64,000 nt of DNA from Taishania pollutisoli (GCF_014518315.1 NZ_JACVEL010000001.1:372001-436000), one strand, 5' to 3'; positions 27,126-35,682 are shown, counted from the stretch's first letter. Notes: generated from the sequence alone by a model not told the origin. Numbers and translations: made by a program.

Positions 27126-28318
27126 TTTGAAAAAATTAACGATGTTCCGTTTCCTCCGAAACCAAAGGAATTAGACATTACGTGTTTAATCTGTTTATTT
27201 TGCTGCAATTTCGTCACAGGAATCAAGCCACGACCGGAAATGGGTTGTTCAAAGTTCAGATTCGGATAGATTTCTCCGTGACAGATACTCAGCACGCTGA
27301 TGATTGCTTCCACAGCACCTGCGGCAGCCAGGGTATGCCCTGTATATGATTTTGTTGAACTAAATGGCGGAACCTGCTTACCGAATATCGTTATAAATGC
27401 AAACGACTCTGTTTCGTCATTGTTAACCGTTCCTGTTCCATGCGCATTGATGTAATCAATATCAAACGGAGATAATTCTGCTGACTGAAGCGCATCCCGC
27501 ATGGCCCGCAACGGTCCTCTGGCATCATCTGATGTAGCGGAAGGATGAAACGCGTCATTGGCATTTCCGAAACCTTTTACTTCTGCATATCGTTTTTTAT
27601 CACCTACCAGGTTTTCGGCTTCCAGCACCAGATAGGCAGCGCCTTCACCAAGTGTTAATCCTTCCCTGTGTTCATCAAACGGGCGACATGGTGTTTCATT
27701 TAAAATGCGCAGGGAATTGAATCCGTTTACCGTAAACTTTGCCAGGCAATCAGCACCACCGACAATTGCTCTGTCAGCTCTTCCCGACTGAATCAGTCGC
27801 GTTCCCAACAAAATGGCATTTGCAGAAGAAGAACAAGCGGTATTGATGGTATCGGTATACCCTTTCAACTCGTATTTTTTTACAATCTGAAGCGTATGAT
27901 TAGACCCTTCGTACGATGCGTAAAATTCCGACGTTTCTCCTTTGTTATTTGCATCCGCATATAAGGAATCGGTGTAACACATCCCTCCAACCGTACTGGA
28001 CGAAATGAATGCTGTACGCGGGTCACTGAGTTGCTGTTGTGAAAGTTTTCCGTCTGCAACCGCTTCCTGGAATGCTTTCAGTGCAATGAGTGTGGTACGG
28101 GTAACTCCCGGATCGGCACATACTGTGAGTTTTTTCAGTTCATCATCACTGGCATTGATTTCAGCAAACGGAAGTTGAGCGGTATATACCGATTGAAAAT
28201 GTGTCGCTTTGCCAATTCCTGAACGGGCATCACGAAGACTTTTCAACTGTTGCTCAACAGTTAAACCTAAAGAAGATATCGAACCGATTCCGGTTATAAA
28301 TACCTTTCGCATAGGCAT
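27116..28318 (-). CDS. Beta-ketoacyl-ACP synthase (KAS II/FabF-like)
   Basis: Condenses an acyl chain with malonyl-ACP. The full catalytic triad is present: Cys162 in TINTACSSSANAI, His293 in NAHGTGTVNND and His328 in YTGHTLAAAGA. Length is 400 aa. The start shares one base with the ACP stop, and the end overlaps the chain-length-factor-like gene by 10 bp. The tight ACP-KS-CLF-like arrangement, away from fab housekeeping genes, points to a dedicated secondary pathway rather than membrane fatty acid synthesis. Confidence 0.93.
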   Translation of the reverse strand: MPMRKVFITGIGSISSLGLTVEQQLKSLRDARSGIGKATHFQSVYTAQLPFAEINASDDELKKLTVCADPGVTRTTLIALKAFQEAVADGKLSQQQLSDPRTAFISSSTVGGMCYTDSLYADANNKGETSEFYASYEGSNHTLQIVKKYELKGYTDTINTACSSSANAILLGTRLIQSGRADRAIVGGADCLAKFTVNGFNSLRILNETPCRPFDEHREGLTLGEGAAYLVLEAENLVGDKKRYAEVKGFGNANDAFHPSATSDDARGPLRAMRDALQSAELSPFDIDYINAHGTGTVNNDETESFAFITIFGKQVPPFSSTKSYTGHTLAAAGAVEAIISVLSICHGEIYPNLNFEQPISGRGLIPVTKLQQNKQIKHVMSNSFGFGGNGTSLIFSKCT

Positions 28319-28587
28319 TATTTTGTGCGGTTGGCAATAATGTAATCAACAATCGTATTTACATCTACCAATACCTGACGTCCTTCGGTCGGATTTTTAA
28401 TTTTAATCCCGTATTCTCTGTCCAGCAATACGATCATTTCAACTGAATCAATCGAATCCAACCCCAGGTCTCCGCCAAATAACGGCTCATCGTCTTTAAT
28501 GTCTTCCACTTTAATGTCCAGCAGGTTCAGATAGGTAATTAAGTGCTGTTTAAATTCCAATTTCAAGTCGTCTCTTGATATTTCCAT
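28318..28587 (-). CDS. Dedicated acyl carrier protein
   Basis: An 89-residue carrier protein. The phosphopantetheine attachment site is Ser45 in GGDLGLDSIDSVEMIV. It is longer than housekeeping AcpP and carries an N-terminal extension. It lies between the exporter permease (one base between the genes) and the ketosynthase (one-base overlap), so it presumably carries the chain built by the KS pair and presents it to the BtrH-like acyltransferase upstream in the locus. Confidence 0.9.
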   Translation of the reverse strand: MEISRDDLKLEFKQHLITYLNLLDIKVEDIKDDEPLFGGDLGLDSIDSVEMIVLLDREYGIKIKNPTEGRQVLVDVNTIVDYIIANRTK

Positions 28588-28588
28588 A

Positions 28589-29869
28589 TTACAAGTAATT
28601 CTGCATTTTTAATTTCACAAATGTAAGTATTTGACATACTATAACGAACAAAGAAAGGAAAATTATACTGGAACTCAAAGCATTCCAATCGCCGTTCTTT
28701 AAAAACAAGACATAATAACCTTCTAAGCACCAGTGCAAAGGAGAAAACAACGCAACTGTCTGCATGTAATCCGGCATTACAAATGTCGGCACCCAGATCC
28801 CTCCGATTGCGGCGAAAATAACAATGGAAACTGCTCCGAAACCATTGGCTTGCTCCTGGGATTTTGCATACGTTCCGATCACTACGGCATAACTTACTGC
28901 TGCCATTCCCGAGAGGATGGAAACAATCAGTAGTTGTAAAAATGCATCCGGAATTTGCAATTGCGGCAATCCCATTGACGGAAAAATCAAATGTCCGATA
29001 CAGAACAGTAAAAATAACTGGCTGACAGCAACTCCCAGGTAAACCAGCATTTTACTGATCAACGTATACATAAAACTCGGAGGAATGGTCATCAACCGAA
29101 CAAAACTTCCGGAAAGCCGTTCTTTCACCAGGTTTCCGCCTAATGACACCACCATAAAGAACATTGCAAAAATGGACCACGCCGGAACATTGTGCTGTGT
29201 TGAATTAGGCGTCATTTTTTGTTGTCCGTCCAATGAAGCGTGTTTCGCAATAATGGGCGTTTTCTCTCCCGTCATTTTCGCAGCAATGTGTTCAGGAATT
29301 TCATCGTAGCCCATCTGTTCGAAGAGGTTCTCCAACATAACCTTGTTTTCCATTCCCGATAGAATGGTTTGAAGATTGGTCACCAGGGTATATTGAAAAT
29401 TTTCCTGTAAAATCGGATCAAAATAGATGGTAAGACTTGTTTCTTTTCGTTCAGCGACAGCAAGTGTATCTTCTGTAACACCAAATTCAGTTAAAATGAG
29501 TTGTGTGATGGTGCTCGTATTGTTTTCAATGGCCTCGGAAAAGTTTTCCGGAATATAGATACTCGCCAGTTTACCGCCGGACAATCCTTCTTCCTGCAAT
29601 TGTTTCTCCGACAGGTCGTTTTTCTCATCCAGCAAAAAGTTCCCTGATTGTTTGAGTACTGCCACCAAAGAATCGCCTAAAGCCCCTTTATCTTTGTTTG
29701 CAACCAGCAATTCCAACTGATTATCATTCACCAACTTAAACGCACTATCCTGCACAACGGTAATGATAAACACTAGTACAACAGGCATCAGATACAACAA
29801 CAGCAACCCGACTTTATCGTGTGCGAGCAATTGCAATTCTTTTACTATGGAGGCCAATAACTTTCGCAT
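28589..29869 (-). CDS. ABC-2 type exporter permease
   Basis: A 426-residue membrane protein. One N-terminal transmembrane helix (VGLLLLYLMPVVLVFIITVV) is followed by a periplasmic domain of about 200 residues. Five or six clustered C-terminal helices complete it (SIFAMFFMVVSLGGNLVKER, with the conserved ERxSG-like motif of ABC-2 permeases). It overlaps the ATPase gene by one base. Because it is coupled to ACP and ketosynthase genes, the likely cargo is the lipid or polyketide product. Confidence 0.9.
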   Translation of the reverse strand: MRKLLASIVKELQLLAHDKVGLLLLYLMPVVLVFIITVVQDSAFKLVNDNQLELLVANKDKGALGDSLVAVLKQSGNFLLDEKNDLSEKQLQEEGLSGGKLASIYIPENFSEAIENNTSTITQLILTEFGVTEDTLAVAERKETSLTIYFDPILQENFQYTLVTNLQTILSGMENKVMLENLFEQMGYDEIPEHIAAKMTGEKTPIIAKHASLDGQQKMTPNSTQHNVPAWSIFAMFFMVVSLGGNLVKERLSGSFVRLMTIPPSFMYTLISKMLVYLGVAVSQLFLLFCIGHLIFPSMGLPQLQIPDAFLQLLIVSILSGMAAVSYAVVIGTYAKSQEQANGFGAVSIVIFAAIGGIWVPTFVMPDYMQTVALFSPLHWCLEGYYVLFLKNGDWNALSSSIIFLSLFVIVCQILTFVKLKMQNYL

Positions 29870-30612
29870 TAGTCGCGCATGGTTTTACCAGTTAAACGAA
29901 TCAGCAATTCTTCCAGGTTTTCGACTTCGTGTTGTGTTGTCAATGCTTCCAGTGTTCCCAATCCAATGATTTTTCCCTGATCAATCAATGCAATCCGGTC
30001 ACAAAAATCTTCTGCTTCTTTCAGGTGGTGTGAGGTGTATAGAATGCTGGTTCCGTTCTTGTTCAACTCTTCCAACAAATGAATAATTGCATGTTTACTT
30101 TGCACATCTACTCCAACGGTCGGCTCATCTAAAAACAAAATTTCAGGATCATTGAGAATCCCGATAGCCAGGTTTATTCTCCGTTTCATTCCCCCGGAAA
30201 AGGTCATCACTTTTTTATTTTTTACATGGCTCAACCCTAATTGTTCAAGCAAAACATTAATTTTTTCATGCAGTTGTTTTGTCGGGATACCATACATCTT
30301 TCCAAAATACACCAGGTTCTGTCCGGCTGTCAGTTCCGGGTAAAAAGCAAAATCCTGCGGCACATAACCAATCGTATGCAATGCTGTTTTAGGAGTTATT
30401 TCTTTTCCGTTGATGTAATAGTGTATGCTGCCTGATGTGGGTTGTAAAATTCCGCACATCATGGAAATCAACGTTGTTTTTCCTGCTCCGTTCGGACCAA
30501 ATATTCCGAATTTCTCACCTTTCAAGACTGTGAAATCAACTTGAGAAACAGCAGGACTCATATTTGTCGGATAGTGTTTTACAAGAGACTGTATTTCGAT
30601 GATGGATTGCAA
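29869..30612 (-). CDS. ABC exporter ATPase
   Basis: A 247-residue ATPase. Walker A is FGPNGAGKTTL, the signature appears as FSGGMKRRINLAIG, Walker B as ILFLDEPTVGVD, and the H-loop as TSHHLKEAE. It is the first gene after the 189-bp repeat array. It starts at a TTG at 30612; an in-frame stop lies seven bases further upstream and no ATG is available. No clear -7 box precedes it (TATCTTCG at 30635-30642 on the minus strand is one mismatch away), so it may depend on read-through from the BtrH pair across the repeats. Confidence 0.92.
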   Translation of the reverse strand: MQSIIEIQSLVKHYPTNMSPAVSQVDFTVLKGEKFGIFGPNGAGKTTLISMMCGILQPTSGSIHYYINGKEITPKTALHTIGYVPQDFAFYPELTAGQNLVYFGKMYGIPTKQLHEKINVLLEQLGLSHVKNKKVMTFSGGMKRRINLAIGILNDPEILFLDEPTVGVDVQSKHAIIHLLEELNKNGTSILYTSHHLKEAEDFCDRIALIDQGKIIGLGTLEALTTQHEVENLEELLIRLTGKTMRD

Positions 30613-30673
30613 CGTTGTTTATTTTGAGGACGAAGATAGTGAAAGTAAGCAGGAGAAAATGATGATGATCATT

Positions 30674-31733
30674 ATTTTTCTTGCAAAGACGCTAAGAGGC
30701 AATGAGATCAGACCTTATGTATTTGAATGGGCATGTGTCAGATGATAAATTGTACCACAACTCAATAATAAAACAACAAACAACTTGGCGACCTGGCGGC
30801 TTGGCGCGACAATAACTTGGATGACTCCGAAAACAAACACAACATACGATGTTTTGATCATAGAATTTCTCGCAAAGGCGCGAAGACGCAATGAGATCAG
30901 ACCTTATGTATTTGAATGGGCATGTGTCAGATGATAAATTGTACCACAACTCAATAAAACAACAACAAACAACTTGGAGAGCTGGCGGCCTGGCGTGACA
31001 ATAACTTGGATGACTCCGAAAACAAACACAACATACGATGTTTTGATCATAGAATTTCTCGCAAAGGCGCGAAGACGCAATGAGATCAGACCTTACGTAT
31101 TTGAATGGGCATGTGTCAGATGATAAATTGTACCACAACTCAATAAAACAACAACAAACAACTTGGCGACCTGGCGGCTTGGCGCGACAATAACTTGGAT
31201 GACTCCGAAAACAAACACGACATACGATGTTTTGATCATAGAATTTCTCGCAAAGGCGCGAAGACGTAATGAGATGAGACCTTACGTATTTGAATGGGCA
31301 TGTGTCAGATGATAAATTGTACCACAACTCAATAAAACAACAACAAACAACTTGGCGACCTGGCGGCTTGGCGCGACAATAACTTGGATGACTCCGAAAA
31401 CAAACACGACATACGATGTTTTGATCATAGAATTTCTCGCAAAGGCGCGAAGACGTAATGAGATGAGACCTTACGTATTTGAATGGGCATGTGTCAGATG
31501 ATAAATTGTACCACAACTCAATAAAACAACAACAAACAACTTGGCGACCTGGCGGCTTGGCGCGACAATAACTTGGATGACTCCGAAAACAAACACGACA
31601 TACGATGTTTTGATCATGGAATTTCTCGCAAAGGCGCGAAGACGCAATGAGATCAGACCTTACGTATTTGGGATGGATATATTTCAACCATAAAATCAAC
31701 TCCGCGGCTTGGCGAGGGAATAAATTGGATGAT
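30674..31733. repeat. Tandem array of five 189-bp repeats with degenerate ends
   Basis: The word AATGAGATCAGACCTTA (or a one-to-two-base variant) recurs at 30701, 30890, 31079, 31268, 31457 and 31646, exactly 189 bp apart each time. There are five whole units and a partial sixth. The left edge (30674-30700) is a degenerate copy of the CGCAAAGGCGCGAAGACGC segment, and the right edge (31697-31733) a degenerate copy of the GGCGGCTTGGCGCGAC segment. Units 4 and 5 are nearly identical, while unit 2 is the most diverged. Because 189 is a multiple of three, one minus-strand frame stays open through the array. I judge that an artefact. Confidence 0.92.
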
Positions 31734-31742
31734 CAAGTAGAT

Positions 31743-32750
31743 TTAAATCTTAATCTTATCCAACTGAAGGAATGCTTCTTTTTCTACCGCACTGATTTGG
31801 TTCAAAATATCCGCACAATGGTTGTAATCCGCCTGTGCGGAAAGGCGTCCTTTGTAAATCCCTGCCATTTGCACGGCGCTATCTCGCCACATATCACCTG
31901 CTTTGGTAATTTTTTCAGAGACAATCAGCAGTTCCTCTTTACCGGTAATTGCTGCAGCTTCTTCCAGAAAAGCTCCATATAAATAACGGAAACCTCCTCC
32001 TCCCGTACCGATTTCTTCCTGCATCCGGACAATCTGCCCCAGATAAAGTGCTGCTTTTCGTTCACCTAATTTATCCCGCCACTTGCGAATGTTTTTTGCC
32101 GTATAGTTGATTCCTTTTGCTCCGGCTACACCTCCCGGAATACGTAGCATATCTCTACAGTTACGTTTAATTCCTGTACGGATAGCGGCAACTAACTTAT
32201 CATCGGTTACTTCTCCGATTGAGGTCGGGTAATAAATGTGTCCTTTGGGTGCCAATACACCTTTTGCAAAACGCACCTTACGCATTGCCTGTCTGGATAA
32301 TGTGGTTGTTTCTTCCATGATCGGATCGGAAACGAGGTAATCATTTCCTTCCCGTCCGAACACAATCAGGTTGTGCGCATTGAAATGGAAGCGGTATTGT
32401 TTGGGATAATACGACAAGTGAAAAACACCTACCTGGCATCCGACTGAAATACCTTGTTCCAACAAAGCATCCAGTTCATACATTGCCTTTTCTTCATCCC
32501 GGTATTTTTTTGTCTCGAGCTTTACGTCAAATGCTTTGCACGTTCGTTTGAAAATATTTCCGGGAAATGTTCTGAATGAAATTGCAGGTCCGCTTTGTAA
32601 CTTCAGGAACGGAATTTCGATGTAAAACAGTCCGGATCCGATTCCGAATGCCAGCGGCTCTGTAATTTGTTCCAAACCAGCCTGCTTAAGCAAGCCCACT
32701 GTAACACCATTCTCACAGTGTGCAGCCTGATAATGTTTGAATTCCTGCAA
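31743..32750 (-). CDS. BtrH-like ACP-dependent acyltransferase
   Basis: A 335-residue protein with the BtrH N-terminal fold, a cysteine-peptidase-like acyltransferase domain. In butirosin synthesis BtrH moves an acyl group from a carrier protein to an amine. The candidate catalytic residues are Cys12 (AAHCENGVTVGLL), His126 (NAHNLIVFG) and Asp142 (YLVSDP). The C-terminal half is helical and matches the DUF4872 region of such proteins. It starts at TTG 32750, the only start before an upstream stop. One base separates it from the 131-aa gene upstream. The ACP and ketosynthases across the repeat array are its likely partners. Confidence 0.82.
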   Translation of the reverse strand: MQEFKHYQAAHCENGVTVGLLKQAGLEQITEPLAFGIGSGLFYIEIPFLKLQSGPAISFRTFPGNIFKRTCKAFDVKLETKKYRDEEKAMYELDALLEQGISVGCQVGVFHLSYYPKQYRFHFNAHNLIVFGREGNDYLVSDPIMEETTTLSRQAMRKVRFAKGVLAPKGHIYYPTSIGEVTDDKLVAAIRTGIKRNCRDMLRIPGGVAGAKGINYTAKNIRKWRDKLGERKAALYLGQIVRMQEEIGTGGGGFRYLYGAFLEEAAAITGKEELLIVSEKITKAGDMWRDSAVQMAGIYKGRLSAQADYNHCADILNQISAVEKEAFLQLDKIKI

Positions 32751-32751
32751 T

Positions 32752-33147
32752 TTATTTAAAATTTTTCAATTGTTCAACACTTACTTCAAACACATCTGCA
32801 TACTTCTGCAACACCTTGTCTGACAATTTTTTAAACCTGAACGGATTGAAATGTCGTTTTACCGTCCACTTCCAGAATCCGGTATAATGCGCCAATACAG
32901 CAACATCCATCAGTTTTAATTCCATGAAATAGAAAATCGGGCTCATTTTTCCCGCACGAACCTGTTTCAGCGCTTCTTCCACACTTTTATTGACTTCCTC
33001 CCAGGCACTATCCAACGCATCATTCTTGACACTCCAACCCGCGCTGAGTCCCCGCTCGTACTTCCCATCTTCATTTTTTGCATAACAAACCTCTCTGGTC
33101 CATCCTTTCAGAGGACCTTCATCCTGAGGAATCTCGCTCTTTTTCAT
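32752..33147 (-). CDS. Hypothetical protein paired with BtrH-like gene, 131 aa
   Basis: No recognised domain. It is soluble and basic, and contains WTREVCYAKNEDGKYERGLSAGW in two adjacent blocks and HFNPFRFKKLSDKVLQKYAD near the end. It directly precedes the BtrH-like gene, with one base between, so they share a transcript. A -7 box lies five bases before the ATG. From memory, similar small genes accompany BtrH genes in other Bacteroidota lipid clusters; a role as a partner or chaperone is only a guess. Confidence 0.72.
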   Translation of the reverse strand: MKKSEIPQDEGPLKGWTREVCYAKNEDGKYERGLSAGWSVKNDALDSAWEEVNKSVEEALKQVRAGKMSPIFYFMELKLMDVAVLAHYTGFWKWTVKRHFNPFRFKKLSDKVLQKYADVFEVSVEQLKNFK

Positions 33148-33152
33148 AGGCG

Positions 33153-33160
33153 CAAAGATA
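33153..33160 (-). promoter_or_regulatory. -7 box of the BtrH locus
   Basis: CAAAGATA reads TATCTTTG on the minus strand. Five bases separate it from the ATG (33145-33147), which predicts a leaderless transcript. Confidence 0.55.
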
Positions 33161-33181
33161 GGAAAAATGGAAATAGGAATA

Positions 33182-33721
33182 CTACGTTTTCCGTAATCGT
33201 TTGTACAACTTAATCAACAACATCAACCCGATGGCTACGCCAAAGAATCCGATGGTCCCTTTCCACCAATTCATGGCTCCTTTCGTAATGACAATAAAGA
33301 CAATTGCTACTAACGCCAGTGTCGCTACTTCGTTCCAGATCCGCAATCCGCCGGATGTCCATTTGAATCGGTTATTTTTCAGGTTGAATAAGATCTTCTG
33401 ACATGTAAAGTGATACACGAGCAACAATACAACGAAGGTTAATTTCACATGCATCCAGGGTTGATAGATCAGGTAACCGTGTCCGGGGTATACAAACATC
33501 GTCACACCAAAAACAACTGTCAGAATCATGGCTGGCGTTGTGATGATCCACCACAATTTTTTCTCCATCTCTACGAATTGTTTTGAAAGAATATCACGCT
33601 CTACTTCAGGTCGTGTTTGCGCTTCCGTATGATAAATGAACAGGCGCACAATGTAGAACAACCCTGCGAACCAGCTGACCATGAAAATGATGTGCAATGC
33701 TTTTATTGTTTCAAAACTCAT
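33182..33721 (-). CDS. hemJ: Protoporphyrinogen IX oxidase HemJ
   Basis: A 179-residue membrane protein with four to five helices, oxidising protoporphyrinogen IX to protoporphyrin IX in haem synthesis. Family marks are an N-terminal LHIIFMVSWFAGLFYIVRLF with the conserved His, a second His in WMHVKLTFVVLLLVYH, and LRIWNEVATL with the conserved Arg/Asn/Glu. It is the HemJ (UPF0093) type rather than HemG or HemY. A -7 box is four bases before the ATG. Confidence 0.88.
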   Translation of the reverse strand: MSFETIKALHIIFMVSWFAGLFYIVRLFIYHTEAQTRPEVERDILSKQFVEMEKKLWWIITTPAMILTVVFGVTMFVYPGHGYLIYQPWMHVKLTFVVLLLVYHFTCQKILFNLKNNRFKWTSGGLRIWNEVATLALVAIVFIVITKGAMNWWKGTIGFFGVAIGLMLLIKLYKRLRKT

Positions 33722-33725
33722 GGCA

Positions 33726-33733
33726 CAAAGGTA
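33726..33733 (-). promoter_or_regulatory. -7 box of hemJ
   Basis: CAAAGGTA reads TACCTTTG on the minus strand, four bases before the hemJ ATG (33719-33721). Confidence 0.5.
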
Positions 33734-34038
33734 AAGAGACTTTTGAAATGATTTGTCAGCTAATCGTCATCCTGTTCTGAAAGTTTCAGAAACTGAAGTT
33801 GTATTCGTCGGATTCTGTCTATTCCGGCTTTACAGATACATCCTGCTACCGTCTCGTCTTATCTGCTGTCAGTTCCTTCACCAGCCGGACTCTTTTTAAT
33901 CATGTAGTTCTGCAACCTGGTTACCTGAATGCTGCAAAAGAGAACAAAACAATTACACAAAAGATACCCGTCTCGTCAAACTTCGGGCGTGTTGATTCAT
34001 CCGGACAACTGAATGATTGAAAAGAATTCGGCATCCGA
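33734..34038. other. Intergenic region, possible decayed coding tail
   Basis: No intact gene. On the minus strand one frame reads VTRLQNYMIKKSPAGEGTDS, a stop, then ETVAGCICKAGIDRIRRIQ and LQFLKLSEQDDD to a stop. The composition looks protein-like, but I cannot name a family. A riboswitch was considered and not supported. Confidence 0.3.
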
Positions 34039-35094
34039 TCACTTCAACCGGCTGTAGAAGTAAAGGTCTTGTTTTGCGGTGTGCTCCGGATGAGCAATCT
34101 GAATCAGGTCTGCGAGCAGTTTGTCCGGTTCGATAGAGGAAACTTCCCAATAGAAATTTTCGTTGTATGTATGGCAATAGATCTGTTGATTCGTAAATGC
34201 ATCAAACAAGACTGCTTTGGGATTCATGATTTTCAAATCATGCAAAGAAACCGCTCCCGGGTTGATCCAATACGAAGCGTGTCGGTTATCTTTCAAGACT
34301 TCTTCCTGGGTCAGTGCAATACTCCCTGTCCCTGGTTTATTGAAGTAATTGTAGGTGATATTGGCATCTTTGAGCAATTGTGCAAAAAAGCTTTCTCCTG
34401 CCGGCGTATACCATTCGCTTCCAATAACATTCCCACTGATCAACAATTTGGATGGTTGCAGCATTTTCGCTTCTTCTTTCAATGCAAGGTATGCTTTTTC
34501 GATGGATGCAAACAACTCACTTGCTTGAGCGGATTTTCCGTAGAGAAAACCATACACTTTGATCCATTCTGCTTTTCCCAATGGTGTTTCCTCTCTCCAG
34601 TCGTAAATCGGAACACATGAAATCCCCACATTCTCCAACTGTTTCTGATGGGGGAAATCGGTGTTATAACCGCTGTGAAGAACCAAAGCAGGTTTATTTG
34701 CAACAATGGGTTCCAATGCCAATTGTGTATCATATCCGGCTTCCAGTACTTTCTTTTTGGAAAAATTCTTTTTGACAATCGCATTGTCCACATATTTTAT
34801 TTCAGAAACACCTGAAATGTACTCTGCCAATTGGAGTTTATCCAACATCCCGATAAATGTTCCCGACAGGGCAATCACCTGCTTATTTTCTTTCAGGGGT
34901 GTCAATGTCGCAACAACTGCTTTTGAATCCGGGTTTAAAATTTCAATGACTGTTTGATTTCCCTTTTCTACAAACCGGAAGTGTTTCGCATGGTTAACAG
35001 ACTCTTTTTTAGCCTTATCCGAATCTGCTATTGGTTCTGGTTTTGACGTACAAGCTGTAAGAAAAAGAATAAAAGCAAAAAGAGAGAAGCGCAT
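34039..35094 (-). CDS. Substrate-binding lipoprotein of an iron/cobalamin-type ABC importer
   Basis: A lipoprotein signal peptide (MRFSLFAFILFLTACTS, lipid Cys15) is followed by the two-lobe BtuF/FepB fold: VIALSGTFIGMLDKLQLAEY, ANKPALVLHSG, then a long connecting helix and a second lobe ending in LIQIAHPEH. Length is 351 aa. The ligand (siderophore, haem or cobalamin) is not evident. It stands alone, about 20 kb from the matching permease and ATPase at 12159-13882, which lack a binding protein of their own; pairing them is inference. Confidence 0.87.
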   Translation of the reverse strand: MRFSLFAFILFLTACTSKPEPIADSDKAKKESVNHAKHFRFVEKGNQTVIEILNPDSKAVVATLTPLKENKQVIALSGTFIGMLDKLQLAEYISGVSEIKYVDNAIVKKNFSKKKVLEAGYDTQLALEPIVANKPALVLHSGYNTDFPHQKQLENVGISCVPIYDWREETPLGKAEWIKVYGFLYGKSAQASELFASIEKAYLALKEEAKMLQPSKLLISGNVIGSEWYTPAGESFFAQLLKDANITYNYFNKPGTGSIALTQEEVLKDNRHASYWINPGAVSLHDLKIMNPKAVLFDAFTNQQIYCHTYNENFYWEVSSIEPDKLLADLIQIAHPEHTAKQDLYFYSRLK

Positions 35095-35132
35095 TGGTAT
35101 TTTTGGGTGTGAAAATACGATTTTTTCACCAC

Positions 35133-35576
35133 TTATTTATCAATCACTTTCCCTGTTTTATTGATCAACACCCACTGGTCACTTATCCATTCTGAATATT
35201 CACCCACGTGTTCTTCTGAACACTTCACACTCACTTTCGCCTAACCGTTTTCAAAAGGAAAAGCACAGATGTATTATGGTTTAATGACAATTTCTCCTGT
35301 TTCTCCATTGGCATAACCTATTTTCCCGTTCTCCACAATCCGAAATAATCCATCTTCGATGTAATCCGGTCCATTGTCGTATATGAATACCTCATACAAT
35401 TTTTTCCCAAGCGGGTCGATGATAATCAGTTTTCAAAATTTGCTGCCATTCATGTATACCAATCCGATCAGAGAGGTCGGAGTTGAATTTTTATCAACTC
35501 CTTTGAATACTCGCCGGATGGAAGAATTTTCCTCCCCTCCTGATTTTTCAGAAGAAGAACAGCAGTGGGCAAGAGA
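35133..35576 (-). pseudogene. Decayed WG-repeat protein gene
   Basis: One minus-strand frame runs from about 35576 to the stop at 35133-35135 but is broken by three in-frame stops: TGA at 35433-35435, TAA at 35274-35276 and TAG at 35241-35243. Between them it reads DPLGKKLYEVFIYDNGPDYI, EDGLFRIVENGKIGYANGE, then CAFPFENG and SDQWVLINKTGKVIDK. These blocks match the WG-repeat (KWG) family, in which I recall DNGPDYPSEGLFRI and GKIGYAD. No signal peptide or start remains. All three stops could arise by single-base changes, so the decay looks recent. Confidence 0.75.
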
Positions 35577-35631
35577 TTATGTAATCCGGATACTGGAAGG
35601 TAAGCAAAACCATTGCGTAATCTTCAATAAC

Positions 35632-35661
35632 AAAAAATCCCGACTTTTCAGCCGGGATTTT
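35632..35661 (-). terminator. Terminator of the rpsF-rpsR-rplI operon
   Basis: On the minus strand AATCCCGG and the matching CGGGATT form a stem over about nine bases, followed by six T (complement of 35632-35637). It lies 21 nt past the rplI stop. Confidence 0.85.
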
Positions 35662-35682
35662 CAATGGTATCATGTACTGAAA

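Noticed and set aside
30692-31699. 335-aa minus-strand open frame made of 63-residue repeats rich in Cys
   Set aside because: It exists because the 189-bp repeat is a multiple of three. The text has no natural protein pattern, the frame runs through the degenerate edges of the array, and substitutions between units show no bias towards silent changes.
33799-34038. Cobalamin riboswitch upstream of hemJ or near the binding lipoprotein
   Set aside because: Words such as GCCGGAATAGACAGAATCC on the minus strand recalled a riboswitch tail, but the conserved core could not be found, and the region lies downstream of the importer gene.
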